Assembly (NCBI GenBank): GCA_937960415.1 | Contig: CALGPK010000031.1 | Location: forward strand, 100,119 to 150,305 | Direction of reading: 5' to 3' | Source of the DNA: an uncultured Bacteroidales bacterium | GTDB lineage: Bacteria > Bacteroidota > Bacteroidia > Bacteroidales > GWA2-32-17 | DNA: 50,187 nucleotides | In this document: piece by piece, positions 7,761 to 15,380 of the stretch | Layout: every line of letters starts with the position of its first letter | Position numbering within the stretch: the first letter of the stretch is position 1 | Translations under genes and position numbers: made by a program | Notes under the pieces: model-generated | The model's database searches: none | What the model was told of the DNA's origin: nothing | The model's input: the letters and a program-made list of their open reading frames with translations, nothing else

Positions 7761-8936
7761 TTACTTAACTTCTATTCCAACAGGCAGATTGACCCATCCT
7801 ATATGTTTATAAAGATTAAGAAGTTCGGAGCTTTCGATAGTATTATTTATTTTAACCACAATTGGCTCGGAAGTTATTCTAAATTCGCCATTTGTTTTAT
7901 TGAATATAAATAAGTAAAGCAATATGTATTTTAAATTGAAAAACTTTAAAGGTATTTGAAACACAATAGTACGAGAGTCTGGATCTAACGAAATGTTATT
8001 TTTTTCCAGACTAAATGCAGTGATGGTTTGCTCTGCAATATCTCGAACTACAAAACCAACATCGATAGCATTAGCAGAAAAATCGTACATCGAATATTTA
8101 ATTTCCACGTAAGCTTCGTTCTGACCGTACTCAAGGTTTAAATCATCGACCTGAAACCCACCCAACGAAAATGGTAGTGCTTTTTGTTTAAAAGCTTCTT
8201 CTTTTATTGTTGAATTGTAAACAACATTAGCCAGCGAGTCGTAATAAATAGGTAAAACATAATACGAAGGTCCATCGGCTACAATAGCACCTTTGTCGAG
8301 GAGTATAAAACGATTGCAAACAGGTATAAGCCCCATGATATTATGCGATATAATTAAAAAAGTCTTTCCTTCGATGGTCTGCTTTTTTAAGTATTGAAAA
8401 GCTTTTTGTTGAAAATGAATGTCGCCAAAAGCAAGCACTTCATCAAACAATAGAATGTCGGCCTCAGACAATCGGACAATTGAAAACGACAATCTCGAAA
8501 TCATGCCATTAGAATAATGCTTCAAAGGCGTATAAATATAATTCTGAAGTTCGGCAAATTCGACTATTTCATCTATTTTTCGGCGAATTTTTTTTAATGA
8601 TAAACCTAAAAGCTTACCTAGAATTAAAATATTATCGTAACCCGACAAATCTTTATGAAAACCTAATCCGGAATCGAGTATGCCGTTAATGTTTTTGGTA
8701 ATCAACACATTACCGCTTGTTTGAGAATATATTCCCAGCAATATTTTAAACAATGTAGATTTTCCACTTCCATTTCTACCGATAATGGCAACCGATTCTT
8801 TTTCTTTAACATCAAAACTAACGTTGTTTAAAGCCGAAACAAGTATGTATTTATTTGAAAAAATAAAGCGACGTTCGACACGTTTCTTAAACGTTTTTGT
8901 TAAGTTTTTAACAACTATGACATTTTCCATGCTCAC
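7761..8936 (-). CDS. wzt: Polysaccharide ABC exporter ATP-binding protein (Wzt-like)
   Basis: 391 residues. The nucleotide-binding domain has Walker A GRNGSGKST, signature YSNGMISRLSFS (the Wzt/TagH-type version of LSGGQ), and Walker B ILLFDEVLAFGD. After about residue 245 an extra beta-rich C-terminal domain follows, as in Wzt proteins that bind the modified end of an O-polysaccharide before export. The GTG at 8936 overlaps the wzm stop (GTGA); ATG at 8930 is an alternative start. With Wzm it should move a lipid-linked glycan across the inner membrane. No glycosyltransferase genes flank it, which is unusual for this exporter type. Confidence 0.93.
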   Translation of the reverse strand: MSMENVIVVKNLTKTFKKRVERRFIFSNKYILVSALNNVSFDVKEKESVAIIGRNGSGKSTLFKILLGIYSQTSGNVLITKNINGILDSGLGFHKDLSGYDNILILGKLLGLSLKKIRRKIDEIVEFAELQNYIYTPLKHYSNGMISRLSFSIVRLSEADILLFDEVLAFGDIHFQQKAFQYLKKQTIEGKTFLIISHNIMGLIPVCNRFILLDKGAIVADGPSYYVLPIYYDSLANVVYNSTIKEEAFKQKALPFSLGGFQVDDLNLEYGQNEAYVEIKYSMYDFSANAIDVGFVVRDIAEQTITAFSLEKNNISLDPDSRTIVFQIPLKFFNLKYILLYLFIFNKTNGEFRITSEPIVVKINNTIESSELLNLYKHIGWVNLPVGIEVK

Positions 8937-9709
8937 AATGTTTCAGCAATGTTCTTTTCATTCTTAAAAAATATCCACAAACCCAACAATAACAATACAA
9001 AAACTACAACAAAACCCAGCATAAAAAAAGTTAAATCTTCGTATGTATTAACAATGTATCTTCGATAAAGTTCAATAGAACCGGCTACGGGGTTTAGGTA
9101 TAAAAAAAATTTTAATGATGAGGGAACCATATTCAAATGATAAAAAACTGGTGTAATAAGCATCGTGAAACCAATTAAATAAGGAATAATTTGATAAATA
9201 TCGCGCCATCGAACAGAAAGTATAGCCAACCAAATTCCGATAGAAAAACCCGCAATAAAATTGAACAATACTGCAAATACCAGAAATATCATAGAAAGTT
9301 TAAATGATATTCCCAAAAATGGTTTTAAGATGATAGCTATTGCCAACCAAACCAATACATCGAACAAACCCACAAAAGCTTTCGACAAAGGGATTACCAG
9401 CTTAGGAATGTTCGATTTGTGTATGATATCCATATTTTGTATAAGCGAAATGCTTGTGTATGTGATTAAATACGAAAAATAATACCAGCCCATCATGCCA
9501 CAATAAGCAAATAGAGTATAATTTTGAATTTCTTTGCTAACTCTAAGTAAGTTTCCGAAAAAAAAAGAAGCAATAAACAAAGCCATAATGGGAGGAAAAA
9601 TCATCCAAAAGATACCAATATATGTTTGAGCATACTTCATTTTAAGCTCACGCCAGGTAAATACTTTTACAAGCTCCCAAAAATCTTTTTTTAGCAAAAT
9701 GCCAAACAT
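8933..9709 (-). CDS. wzm: Polysaccharide ABC exporter permease (Wzm-like, ABC-2 type)
   Basis: 258 residues with about six membrane helices. The N-terminal VFTWRELKMKYAQTYIGIFW is the amphipathic 'WRELKxRYxxSxLGxxW' entry typical of Wzm and TagG permeases. The C-terminal half shows ISFKLSMIFLVFAVLF and ILSVRWRDIYQIIPYLIGF, where the RWRDI motif is highly characteristic. It forms the membrane channel for Wzt, with which it overlaps by four bases. Its ATG lies 3 bases from the DUF4139 gene stop, placing it in the envelope operon. In T9SS organisms such exporters can supply the anionic LPS that anchors T9SS cargo; this link is inference here. Confidence 0.93.
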   Translation of the reverse strand: MFGILLKKDFWELVKVFTWRELKMKYAQTYIGIFWMIFPPIMALFIASFFFGNLLRVSKEIQNYTLFAYCGMMGWYYFSYLITYTSISLIQNMDIIHKSNIPKLVIPLSKAFVGLFDVLVWLAIAIILKPFLGISFKLSMIFLVFAVLFNFIAGFSIGIWLAILSVRWRDIYQIIPYLIGFTMLITPVFYHLNMVPSSLKFFLYLNPVAGSIELYRRYIVNTYEDLTFFMLGFVVVFVLLLLGLWIFFKNEKNIAETL

Positions 9710-9712
9710 TGT

Positions 9713-11332
9713 TTACTCAAGAATGATGGTTTTATCTTTAGGATATTTAACCGTATAAACAAATTTTAGCTCTCTCGATTCGCCCGGTTTAAGTTGAAAT
9801 TTCCAGTAAACCAAACCATTTGCATCGTTAATTTGTGCATTACTCATTTCAATACGTTCAATTTCTATGTCTTTATTGGTTGAAATAGGTAATTGTTCAA
9901 ACAAATTCAATACAACCGGTATATTCTTATTGTTGCGTACCGAAATTTTAAATCCTATGCTCTGATGTTGATTTAAACCAATAATTTTTCGGCTCGAAAA
10001 TTCTTTAATTTTTTCTCGTTTTATAGAAATACCTTTATCCTGTCCGAGCGAAAAATCGAGTGTGTCGGATACAGCTACACCTGTGTATTCCGACTTGCCT
10101 ACAAAGGTATTTTCGAAAAACAAGAACATTTCGCCGGGTAGCATATTCAGGCTTTCCCAACCCGTAACTTTTGCCAATAAAAAAGCCGATAAATTAGCTT
10201 TGGGATATGCAAAATACTCGTATTGGGCAGCAAGTTCACTTGCCGACATTTCAACTGCAACCGTCTGCCCATTGCTCAGAATATCATAAGGCTTGCTAAT
10301 GACAAATTCGACGGTTGTTAAATTCGTTTGTTGTTGTATTAGCTCATAAGACCTATTTGCCATAGGCAAATCATCAGCGGGCGAAGCTTCTGTTTTAGTT
10401 AGCATAGGAGCTTGATCTATATTTGATTTTGATTTACGATACATATCGCGTTCATAATTATAAGCCGTAGGCTGATAATAAGAGAGATACCATGGTTTAA
10501 AAACTGGCTTTGTTGCAACTTCAAATGGGTTAGCTGTAGAAATAGTCATTTTTATTCCATTCCAATCTTCGCCAGTTCGTTGTTGAATATTTGCCTTGTA
10601 AACAAGTTGAACTGGTTGATTAATATCTTTTACCTTTACATCGTACGACGGATACCACGATGCTAAACTTGAAATATACTTGATATTAAACACAGCAGGA
10701 GTAGATTTAGAAGCCCAAACAGAAATAAGAATTTCGCTAGTAGGATTGCTCTTTTTAGAATTTTTCTCATTCAGCTGACTTTCAAAACGAGCTATACGTT
10801 TTTGCAACTCGCTTACCTGTTTGCTAATAGACAGCTGCCTATTTTTAATATCCATCAATCGGTTTCTAAAATAATCGGTGGCTTCTTTCAAAGCTGCAAC
10901 ATTTACACCGTTCTGCTGTCCACCTAATTCTTTATTAGTCATTAAAAAGGCTTCCTCCTGATTATACACATAGAGTTGATTATTTTTTTCGGCAAGCATA
11001 TCTTTTAATCGCTGAATACTATCTTCCAATGCAAGTATTTCTTTGGTTTTTGGTTGCTCCACTAAAAAGTTGCTTGTTTTCGTTACCGATAAGATAGTAA
11101 AATCGCCTTTACCGCTAACTTGAATAGTTTGTGGTAGTATATCGGCCGGTAAACCAGTAGCAACTACAAGACAATTGCCTTCGGGCAAAGTGATATTTGC
11201 CTGTCGCTCAACCTGAACTCCCGATAAAAAAACTGTAACTTCTTTTAATTGGCTCGAAATAGTGATTACATTCCTTTGAGCTAATGTAGTAATAAAAGGC
11301 AACATCAATAAAATTAGACTCGTTGTTTTCAT
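9713..11332 (-). CDS. DUF4139/DUF4140 domain protein, exported
   Basis: 539 residues with an N-terminal signal peptide (MKTTSLILLMLPFITTLAQ). The first 100 residues hold the DUF4140-like domain (KEVTVFLSGVQVERQANITL, then LPADILPQTIQVSG). A coiled-coil stretch spans about 105-200. The DUF4139 domain follows, with SLASWYPSYDVKV near residue 225 and a final VYWKFQLKPGESRELKFVYTV block. Members of this family are periplasmic or surface proteins of unresolved function (some annotated 'mucoidy inhibitor'). Spacing to neighbours is 3 and 13 bases, so it is part of the envelope operon. The domain order is complete and no damage is seen. Confidence 0.9.
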   Translation of the reverse strand: MKTTSLILLMLPFITTLAQRNVITISSQLKEVTVFLSGVQVERQANITLPEGNCLVVATGLPADILPQTIQVSGKGDFTILSVTKTSNFLVEQPKTKEILALEDSIQRLKDMLAEKNNQLYVYNQEEAFLMTNKELGGQQNGVNVAALKEATDYFRNRLMDIKNRQLSISKQVSELQKRIARFESQLNEKNSKKSNPTSEILISVWASKSTPAVFNIKYISSLASWYPSYDVKVKDINQPVQLVYKANIQQRTGEDWNGIKMTISTANPFEVATKPVFKPWYLSYYQPTAYNYERDMYRKSKSNIDQAPMLTKTEASPADDLPMANRSYELIQQQTNLTTVEFVISKPYDILSNGQTVAVEMSASELAAQYEYFAYPKANLSAFLLAKVTGWESLNMLPGEMFLFFENTFVGKSEYTGVAVSDTLDFSLGQDKGISIKREKIKEFSSRKIIGLNQHQSIGFKISVRNNKNIPVVLNLFEQLPISTNKDIEIERIEMSNAQINDANGLVYWKFQLKPGESRELKFVYTVKYPKDKTIILE

Positions 11333-11345
11333 ATTTTCATTATAT

Positions 11346-12608
11346 TTAAAAAGTTGAATTAATAGCCTCCACTGGATTTAATTTAGCAGCAGCCCACGCT
11401 GGAGCAAAACCCGAAATTACACCAATAACAATGGAAATCAAAATTCCCGTTAGTATGTTTGATAAACTTAACGTCAACGACATATCGATAAATTTCTCGC
11501 CATAAAATATTGCCAACCATACAAAAAATAAACCAAATATACCACCAATTAATGATAATAAAATAGCCTCGTTAAGAAATTGAAACAAAATAAATTGCTT
11601 TTTTGCTCCTATAGCTTTCTGAATACCGATAAGTTTTGTCCGTTCTTTTACAGATACAAACATGATATTGGCTATACCAAATCCACCAACTAAAATAGAA
11701 AAACCACCGATAATAATTCCGGTTATATCAATTATTTGAAACAAATCGTTAAATCCCTGTGTAATAACGCTTGCCCTATTTAAAGCAAAATTGTCTTCAT
11801 CGCCCGGTCTTATTCTGCGAAGCGAACGCATAATAATTCGCAACTCATTAGATAAATCGTCAAGTGTAACCTGAGGTTTAGCACGTATAATGATAGCCGG
11901 GTTCATTATATCGCTGTCGAAATCGTACTTAAACAGGACCGAATTTACCGGTATAAGTACAGCATTATCCAGTCCCTGGTCGAAAATTCCTGTGCCTTCT
12001 TTTTTAAAAACTCCAAGCACTACAAAAGGTGTCCCCTGAATGGTAACTTGCTTACCAATAGGACTCTGACCAGAAAACAAAACATCGGCCAGTGTAGAGC
12101 CTATAATAATTTTTTTTGCCCCTCTTTTTGATTCGTACTCCGAAAAATATCTGCCTTTCTCAATCTCAAAATTTCTTACTTTATCAAAATCGTGTGAAGA
12201 AAATATTAATGGCACATCGGAAATTTCTTTTCCGTTGTAATCAATATTGCCCATTGTTTTAGCAGTAAAACAAACTGCATCGGACAAAGACGATCGTTCG
12301 GCAATTTGATTGGCTTCTTTAAGTGTACAGACCGGACGGCTAAGATATTTCCACCATGGGTAATCGCTACTAAACTCCCACGGCCACTTTTGCAAATACA
12401 AAATATTGCTTCCCAGCGACTCGATGCTTGTACGGATAGATTTTTCCATACTATCTAGCACCGAAAATACTGTTATTATTGAAAAAATTCCGATAGTTAT
12501 GCCAATTAACGACAAAAAAGCCCTTAGTTTATTTAATTTTATAGCTTCTAAAGCAAAATAAAGTGTTTGGTTGTAAAAGTGTATTAGTATGTAAAGACGT
12601 TTTATCAT
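11346..12608 (-). CDS. MacB/FtsX-type ABC transporter permease
   Basis: 420 residues. A cytoplasmic N-terminus with ALEAIKLNKLRAFLSLIGITIG leads into membrane helix 1. A periplasmic MacB-like core follows (residues about 50-270), containing NPAIIIRAK and the RRIRPGDEDNF region. Three C-terminal helices include GGFGIANIMFVSVKERTKLIGIQKAIGAK, the FtsX-domain signature. Such permeases couple ATP hydrolysis to mechanical work in the periplasm, for example lipoprotein or small-molecule extrusion. No matching LolD/MacB-type ATPase is next to it; Wzt is not expected to serve this subunit. Its start overlaps the NlpC/P60 gene stop by four bases (ATGA). Confidence 0.9.
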   Translation of the reverse strand: MIKRLYILIHFYNQTLYFALEAIKLNKLRAFLSLIGITIGIFSIITVFSVLDSMEKSIRTSIESLGSNILYLQKWPWEFSSDYPWWKYLSRPVCTLKEANQIAERSSLSDAVCFTAKTMGNIDYNGKEISDVPLIFSSHDFDKVRNFEIEKGRYFSEYESKRGAKKIIIGSTLADVLFSGQSPIGKQVTIQGTPFVVLGVFKKEGTGIFDQGLDNAVLIPVNSVLFKYDFDSDIMNPAIIIRAKPQVTLDDLSNELRIIMRSLRRIRPGDEDNFALNRASVITQGFNDLFQIIDITGIIIGGFSILVGGFGIANIMFVSVKERTKLIGIQKAIGAKKQFILFQFLNEAILLSLIGGIFGLFFVWLAIFYGEKFIDMSLTLSLSNILTGILISIVIGVISGFAPAWAAAKLNPVEAINSTF

Positions 12609-13384
12609 TCGTTTAGTATGCGCTTAATAATTCTAAGTTTGTGCGAATATTGCTGAGTTTCGGCACGATAAATTCCATGATTATCCACATCATCGATTCG
12701 CACCCTTCCCGAAGAGTGTATTATTTTACCATTACCCATATATATTCCCACATGGGTAATGTGTCCCAAATCGTTATCAAAAAAAAGTAAGTCGGCTGGC
12801 TTGGCTTCTTCTATAAAACTAACAACACTTCCATGATGTACTTGCTGCGCTGCATCGCGAAGCAAATTGAGTCCAACCACTTTAAAAACCACCTGAACCA
12901 GTCCTGAACAATCGATACCCAGTGCTGTTTTTCCGCCCCAAAGATAAGGGCAATAATAAAAATTACGGGCTAACGAAAGAATATTTTCCGGACTAGGTGA
13001 AATTTTTTTCACTCGTTGCAATAATGTAAAGCGTTTTTCTTTAAAACCAAATGAAAAATCGCGTTCGGAATAATTGTATAATGTAGCACCGGCTGGCAGC
13101 AATATCTTATGTCCTTCTGAATCAAAAGCCCATGATAATAAAGTATCTACAACCATCGATTCATTTAAATTAAGATAAGCGAGATCGTCGAAATAGAACA
13201 ACGTTTTTGCATCCGTCCATCCAACATAATCGTCGAAGTAATTATAAACTCTTACCCAGTTTCTCCAACGTTCGAATACATAAACCACATCGCCAAAGAG
13301 CAATTGTGTAGCCATTTCGGCTCTCTCGCTGGGTTCTGGACGCAGCGGCATGCAAGCAATGTTAACCCATGCGTAAATGCTCAT
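12605..13384 (-). CDS. NlpC/P60 family peptidoglycan endopeptidase (C40)
   Basis: 259 residues. N-terminal SH3-like regions (about 1-120, with PLRPEPSERAEM and VGWTDAKTLFYF) precede the catalytic domain from about 130. Catalytic Cys159 is in GIDCSGLVQ, His211 in HVGIYMG, and the third polar residue is likely His223 in IIHSSG. It resembles the YkfC group, which cleaves the D-Glu to diamino acid bond in cell-wall peptides. No convincing signal peptide is seen, so it may act on recycled peptides in the cytoplasm or use another route. The start is 2 bases from the phosphatase gene stop and its stop overlaps the permease start. Confidence 0.9.
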   Translation of the reverse strand: MSIYAWVNIACMPLRPEPSERAEMATQLLFGDVVYVFERWRNWVRVYNYFDDYVGWTDAKTLFYFDDLAYLNLNESMVVDTLLSWAFDSEGHKILLPAGATLYNYSERDFSFGFKEKRFTLLQRVKKISPSPENILSLARNFYYCPYLWGGKTALGIDCSGLVQVVFKVVGLNLLRDAAQQVHHGSVVSFIEEAKPADLLFFDNDLGHITHVGIYMGNGKIIHSSGRVRIDDVDNHGIYRAETQQYSHKLRIIKRILNE

Positions 13385-13386
13385 TA

Positions 13387-15375
13387 TTACACCGTAAAAC
13401 CTAAAACTATTATGTCGTCTACCTGCTTCTTATCGCCTTTCCATTCTTCAAAGGCTTGCTCAAGGTAATGCAAGCGTTTTTCCGGTTCTTGCTCATTTGT
13501 TTTAGTAAGTATATTGATAAATGCTTTGTTGCCTAATTTTTTCTTTTCCTGTCCTCCTACTTGATCGATGAATCCATCGCTGTAAAAATAGAATGCTGTA
13601 CCTTTTTCGGCTTTAACAATAAAATTCTTATAGTCGGCATTCAATTGGGCAAATACTCCTCCTATGGCATAATCTTTTCCATCGAGTTCATTGCAAACAT
13701 TAGCGGGAGTAAAATATAAGCACGAATGCCCTGCCATGGATATAACTATCTCACCCGTGTTGCTTATATTGCACACAGAAATATCCATACTATTGTCCAA
13801 GTCGTCTCCACTTTGCGACATCGTCTCAAGTACTTCTTTATTGAGTTGTTTTAAAATTTCAGCAGGATCTGTTATTTTATATTCTTTTACGATTTTATTT
13901 AGAATAGAATAAGCAATAAGACTCATAAAAGCACCCGGAACTCCATGTCCAGTACAATCGACAGTAGCTATTATGGAGTTGCCGTCGGTATGATTAAACC
14001 AATAAAAATCGCCACTAACAACATCTCTGGGTTTAAAAAATACAAAGAAGTTGGGCAGGTAAGCTTTTATGCTCTTAACGCTTGGCAAAATTGCCAACTG
14101 AATATGTTTAGCATAGTCTATACTTTCGCGAATAATCGTATTTTGATGTGCAAGCTCTCTATTAATTAATTCAATTTCATTTTTTTGCTGTTCTATTTGT
14201 ACTTTTTGTTGTCTCACAAGATTAAGAGTTCGTTTGTTTGTTACATATAATCGAATAATCAGCAACAATAATAAAATTAAAACAATCAAAGAAACCACAA
14301 CAATAGTTAAAACTCTTTTTTGATATGCCAATGTTTCGTTTTGTCGTAGTATTTCGGCATCTTTTTGCTTTTTCTCGGCTTCAAGGAGTTTTAAGTTTTG
14401 TTCTTTCATCTTGTTTTCGAGCAATTGCTTTTCGTATTCACCTTGAATGGCTCTCAAACGATACTCTTTTGCCTGATCTTCTATTTTTAATTTTTCAATT
14501 TCTTCGAACGATTTTATCGACTGCATTTTAATTTGCTCGTACTCCGTTTTCAAACTTGTAATGAGTTGTTCTTTTTCTTTTTCTTGTTCTTTTTCGAACT
14601 CGGTTTTATTTTTAGCAGCAAGCTTTTGATTAAGATTATCAATATTATTTTGAATCTGACTAATCAACGCTTGATTGCCTATACTACTGGCAATATCTTT
14701 TGCTGCGTTAAGCTGATTTAGAGCTTCATTAATGTTGCCATAATTGGCATAAGCAACACCCAGTTGCATCGTTGTAAGAGCAATTTCTCTCTTATCGCCT
14801 AAAGCATGAGCTAAAGTTATTGCTTTCTTAAAAGTCTCTATTGCCTGTTTGCTTTGTTTGGCACGGTCGTATGCTCCTCCCAGATTACCTAAAATTAGAT
14901 AAAGATTTTTTTGGTCGTTAAGTTCTTCATATAAAGTTGCACACTTTTCAAATGAACTGGCAGCATCGGCATGCCTGTTCAGTTCTTTATATAGCAAACC
15001 CTGTTCATTGTATGCAATTGCCAGATATTGTTTCTGATTAGCCTGTGAAAGTATTTGAATTGCTTTTGTAAGATAATCCAAACCTTCTTGCGGCTTACCG
15101 GCTTGTCTGGACGACTTGGCTAACAGCAGCGAAGCAGTTACCTCATTATTTTTATCATTATTTTTTGAAGCCATTTCGTATGCAATCTTTGCCAGTTCAA
15201 AGCTAACAGTAACATTTCTTTTAAGATTATCATTAGCTATCTTTAGCAAATAATTAACTTGTTCTTTGGGATTACGTCCAGATAGCTTATCTTTTAGCGA
15301 ATCGGGTAAATTTTGGAGTTGAGCTAAATTAAATATAAAACAAAATATAATGGTAAACGAAATGTTTTTTTTCAT
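13387..15375 (-). CDS. TPR-containing SpoIIE/PP2C-type protein phosphatase, membrane-anchored
   Basis: 662 residues: signal peptide (1-20), TPR repeats (about 40-250), a long charged coiled coil (255-350), one membrane helix (about 352-375), a second coiled coil (385-420), then a SpoIIE-type PP2C phosphatase domain (430-662). Metal-binding aspartates are in SGDFYWF, TVDCTGHGVPGAFMSL, FYSDGFID and VDDIIVLGF. The layout places the TPRs in the periplasm and the Ser/Thr phosphatase in the cytoplasm, so it should report envelope state to an anti-sigma/anti-anti-sigma or similar partner. No such partner gene is adjacent. It is five bases downstream of the OmpA/PD40 gene. Confidence 0.93.
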   Translation of the reverse strand: MKKNISFTIIFCFIFNLAQLQNLPDSLKDKLSGRNPKEQVNYLLKIANDNLKRNVTVSFELAKIAYEMASKNNDKNNEVTASLLLAKSSRQAGKPQEGLDYLTKAIQILSQANQKQYLAIAYNEQGLLYKELNRHADAASSFEKCATLYEELNDQKNLYLILGNLGGAYDRAKQSKQAIETFKKAITLAHALGDKREIALTTMQLGVAYANYGNINEALNQLNAAKDIASSIGNQALISQIQNNIDNLNQKLAAKNKTEFEKEQEKEKEQLITSLKTEYEQIKMQSIKSFEEIEKLKIEDQAKEYRLRAIQGEYEKQLLENKMKEQNLKLLEAEKKQKDAEILRQNETLAYQKRVLTIVVVSLIVLILLLLLIIRLYVTNKRTLNLVRQQKVQIEQQKNEIELINRELAHQNTIIRESIDYAKHIQLAILPSVKSIKAYLPNFFVFFKPRDVVSGDFYWFNHTDGNSIIATVDCTGHGVPGAFMSLIAYSILNKIVKEYKITDPAEILKQLNKEVLETMSQSGDDLDNSMDISVCNISNTGEIVISMAGHSCLYFTPANVCNELDGKDYAIGGVFAQLNADYKNFIVKAEKGTAFYFYSDGFIDQVGGQEKKKLGNKAFINILTKTNEQEPEKRLHYLEQAFEEWKGDKKQVDDIIVLGFTV

Positions 15376-15380
15376 AAAGT

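Noticed and set aside
7761-9709. Wzm/Wzt as a drug-resistance or bacteriocin exporter
   Set aside because: The RWRDI motif of the permease and the extra C-terminal domain of the ATPase point to polysaccharide export.
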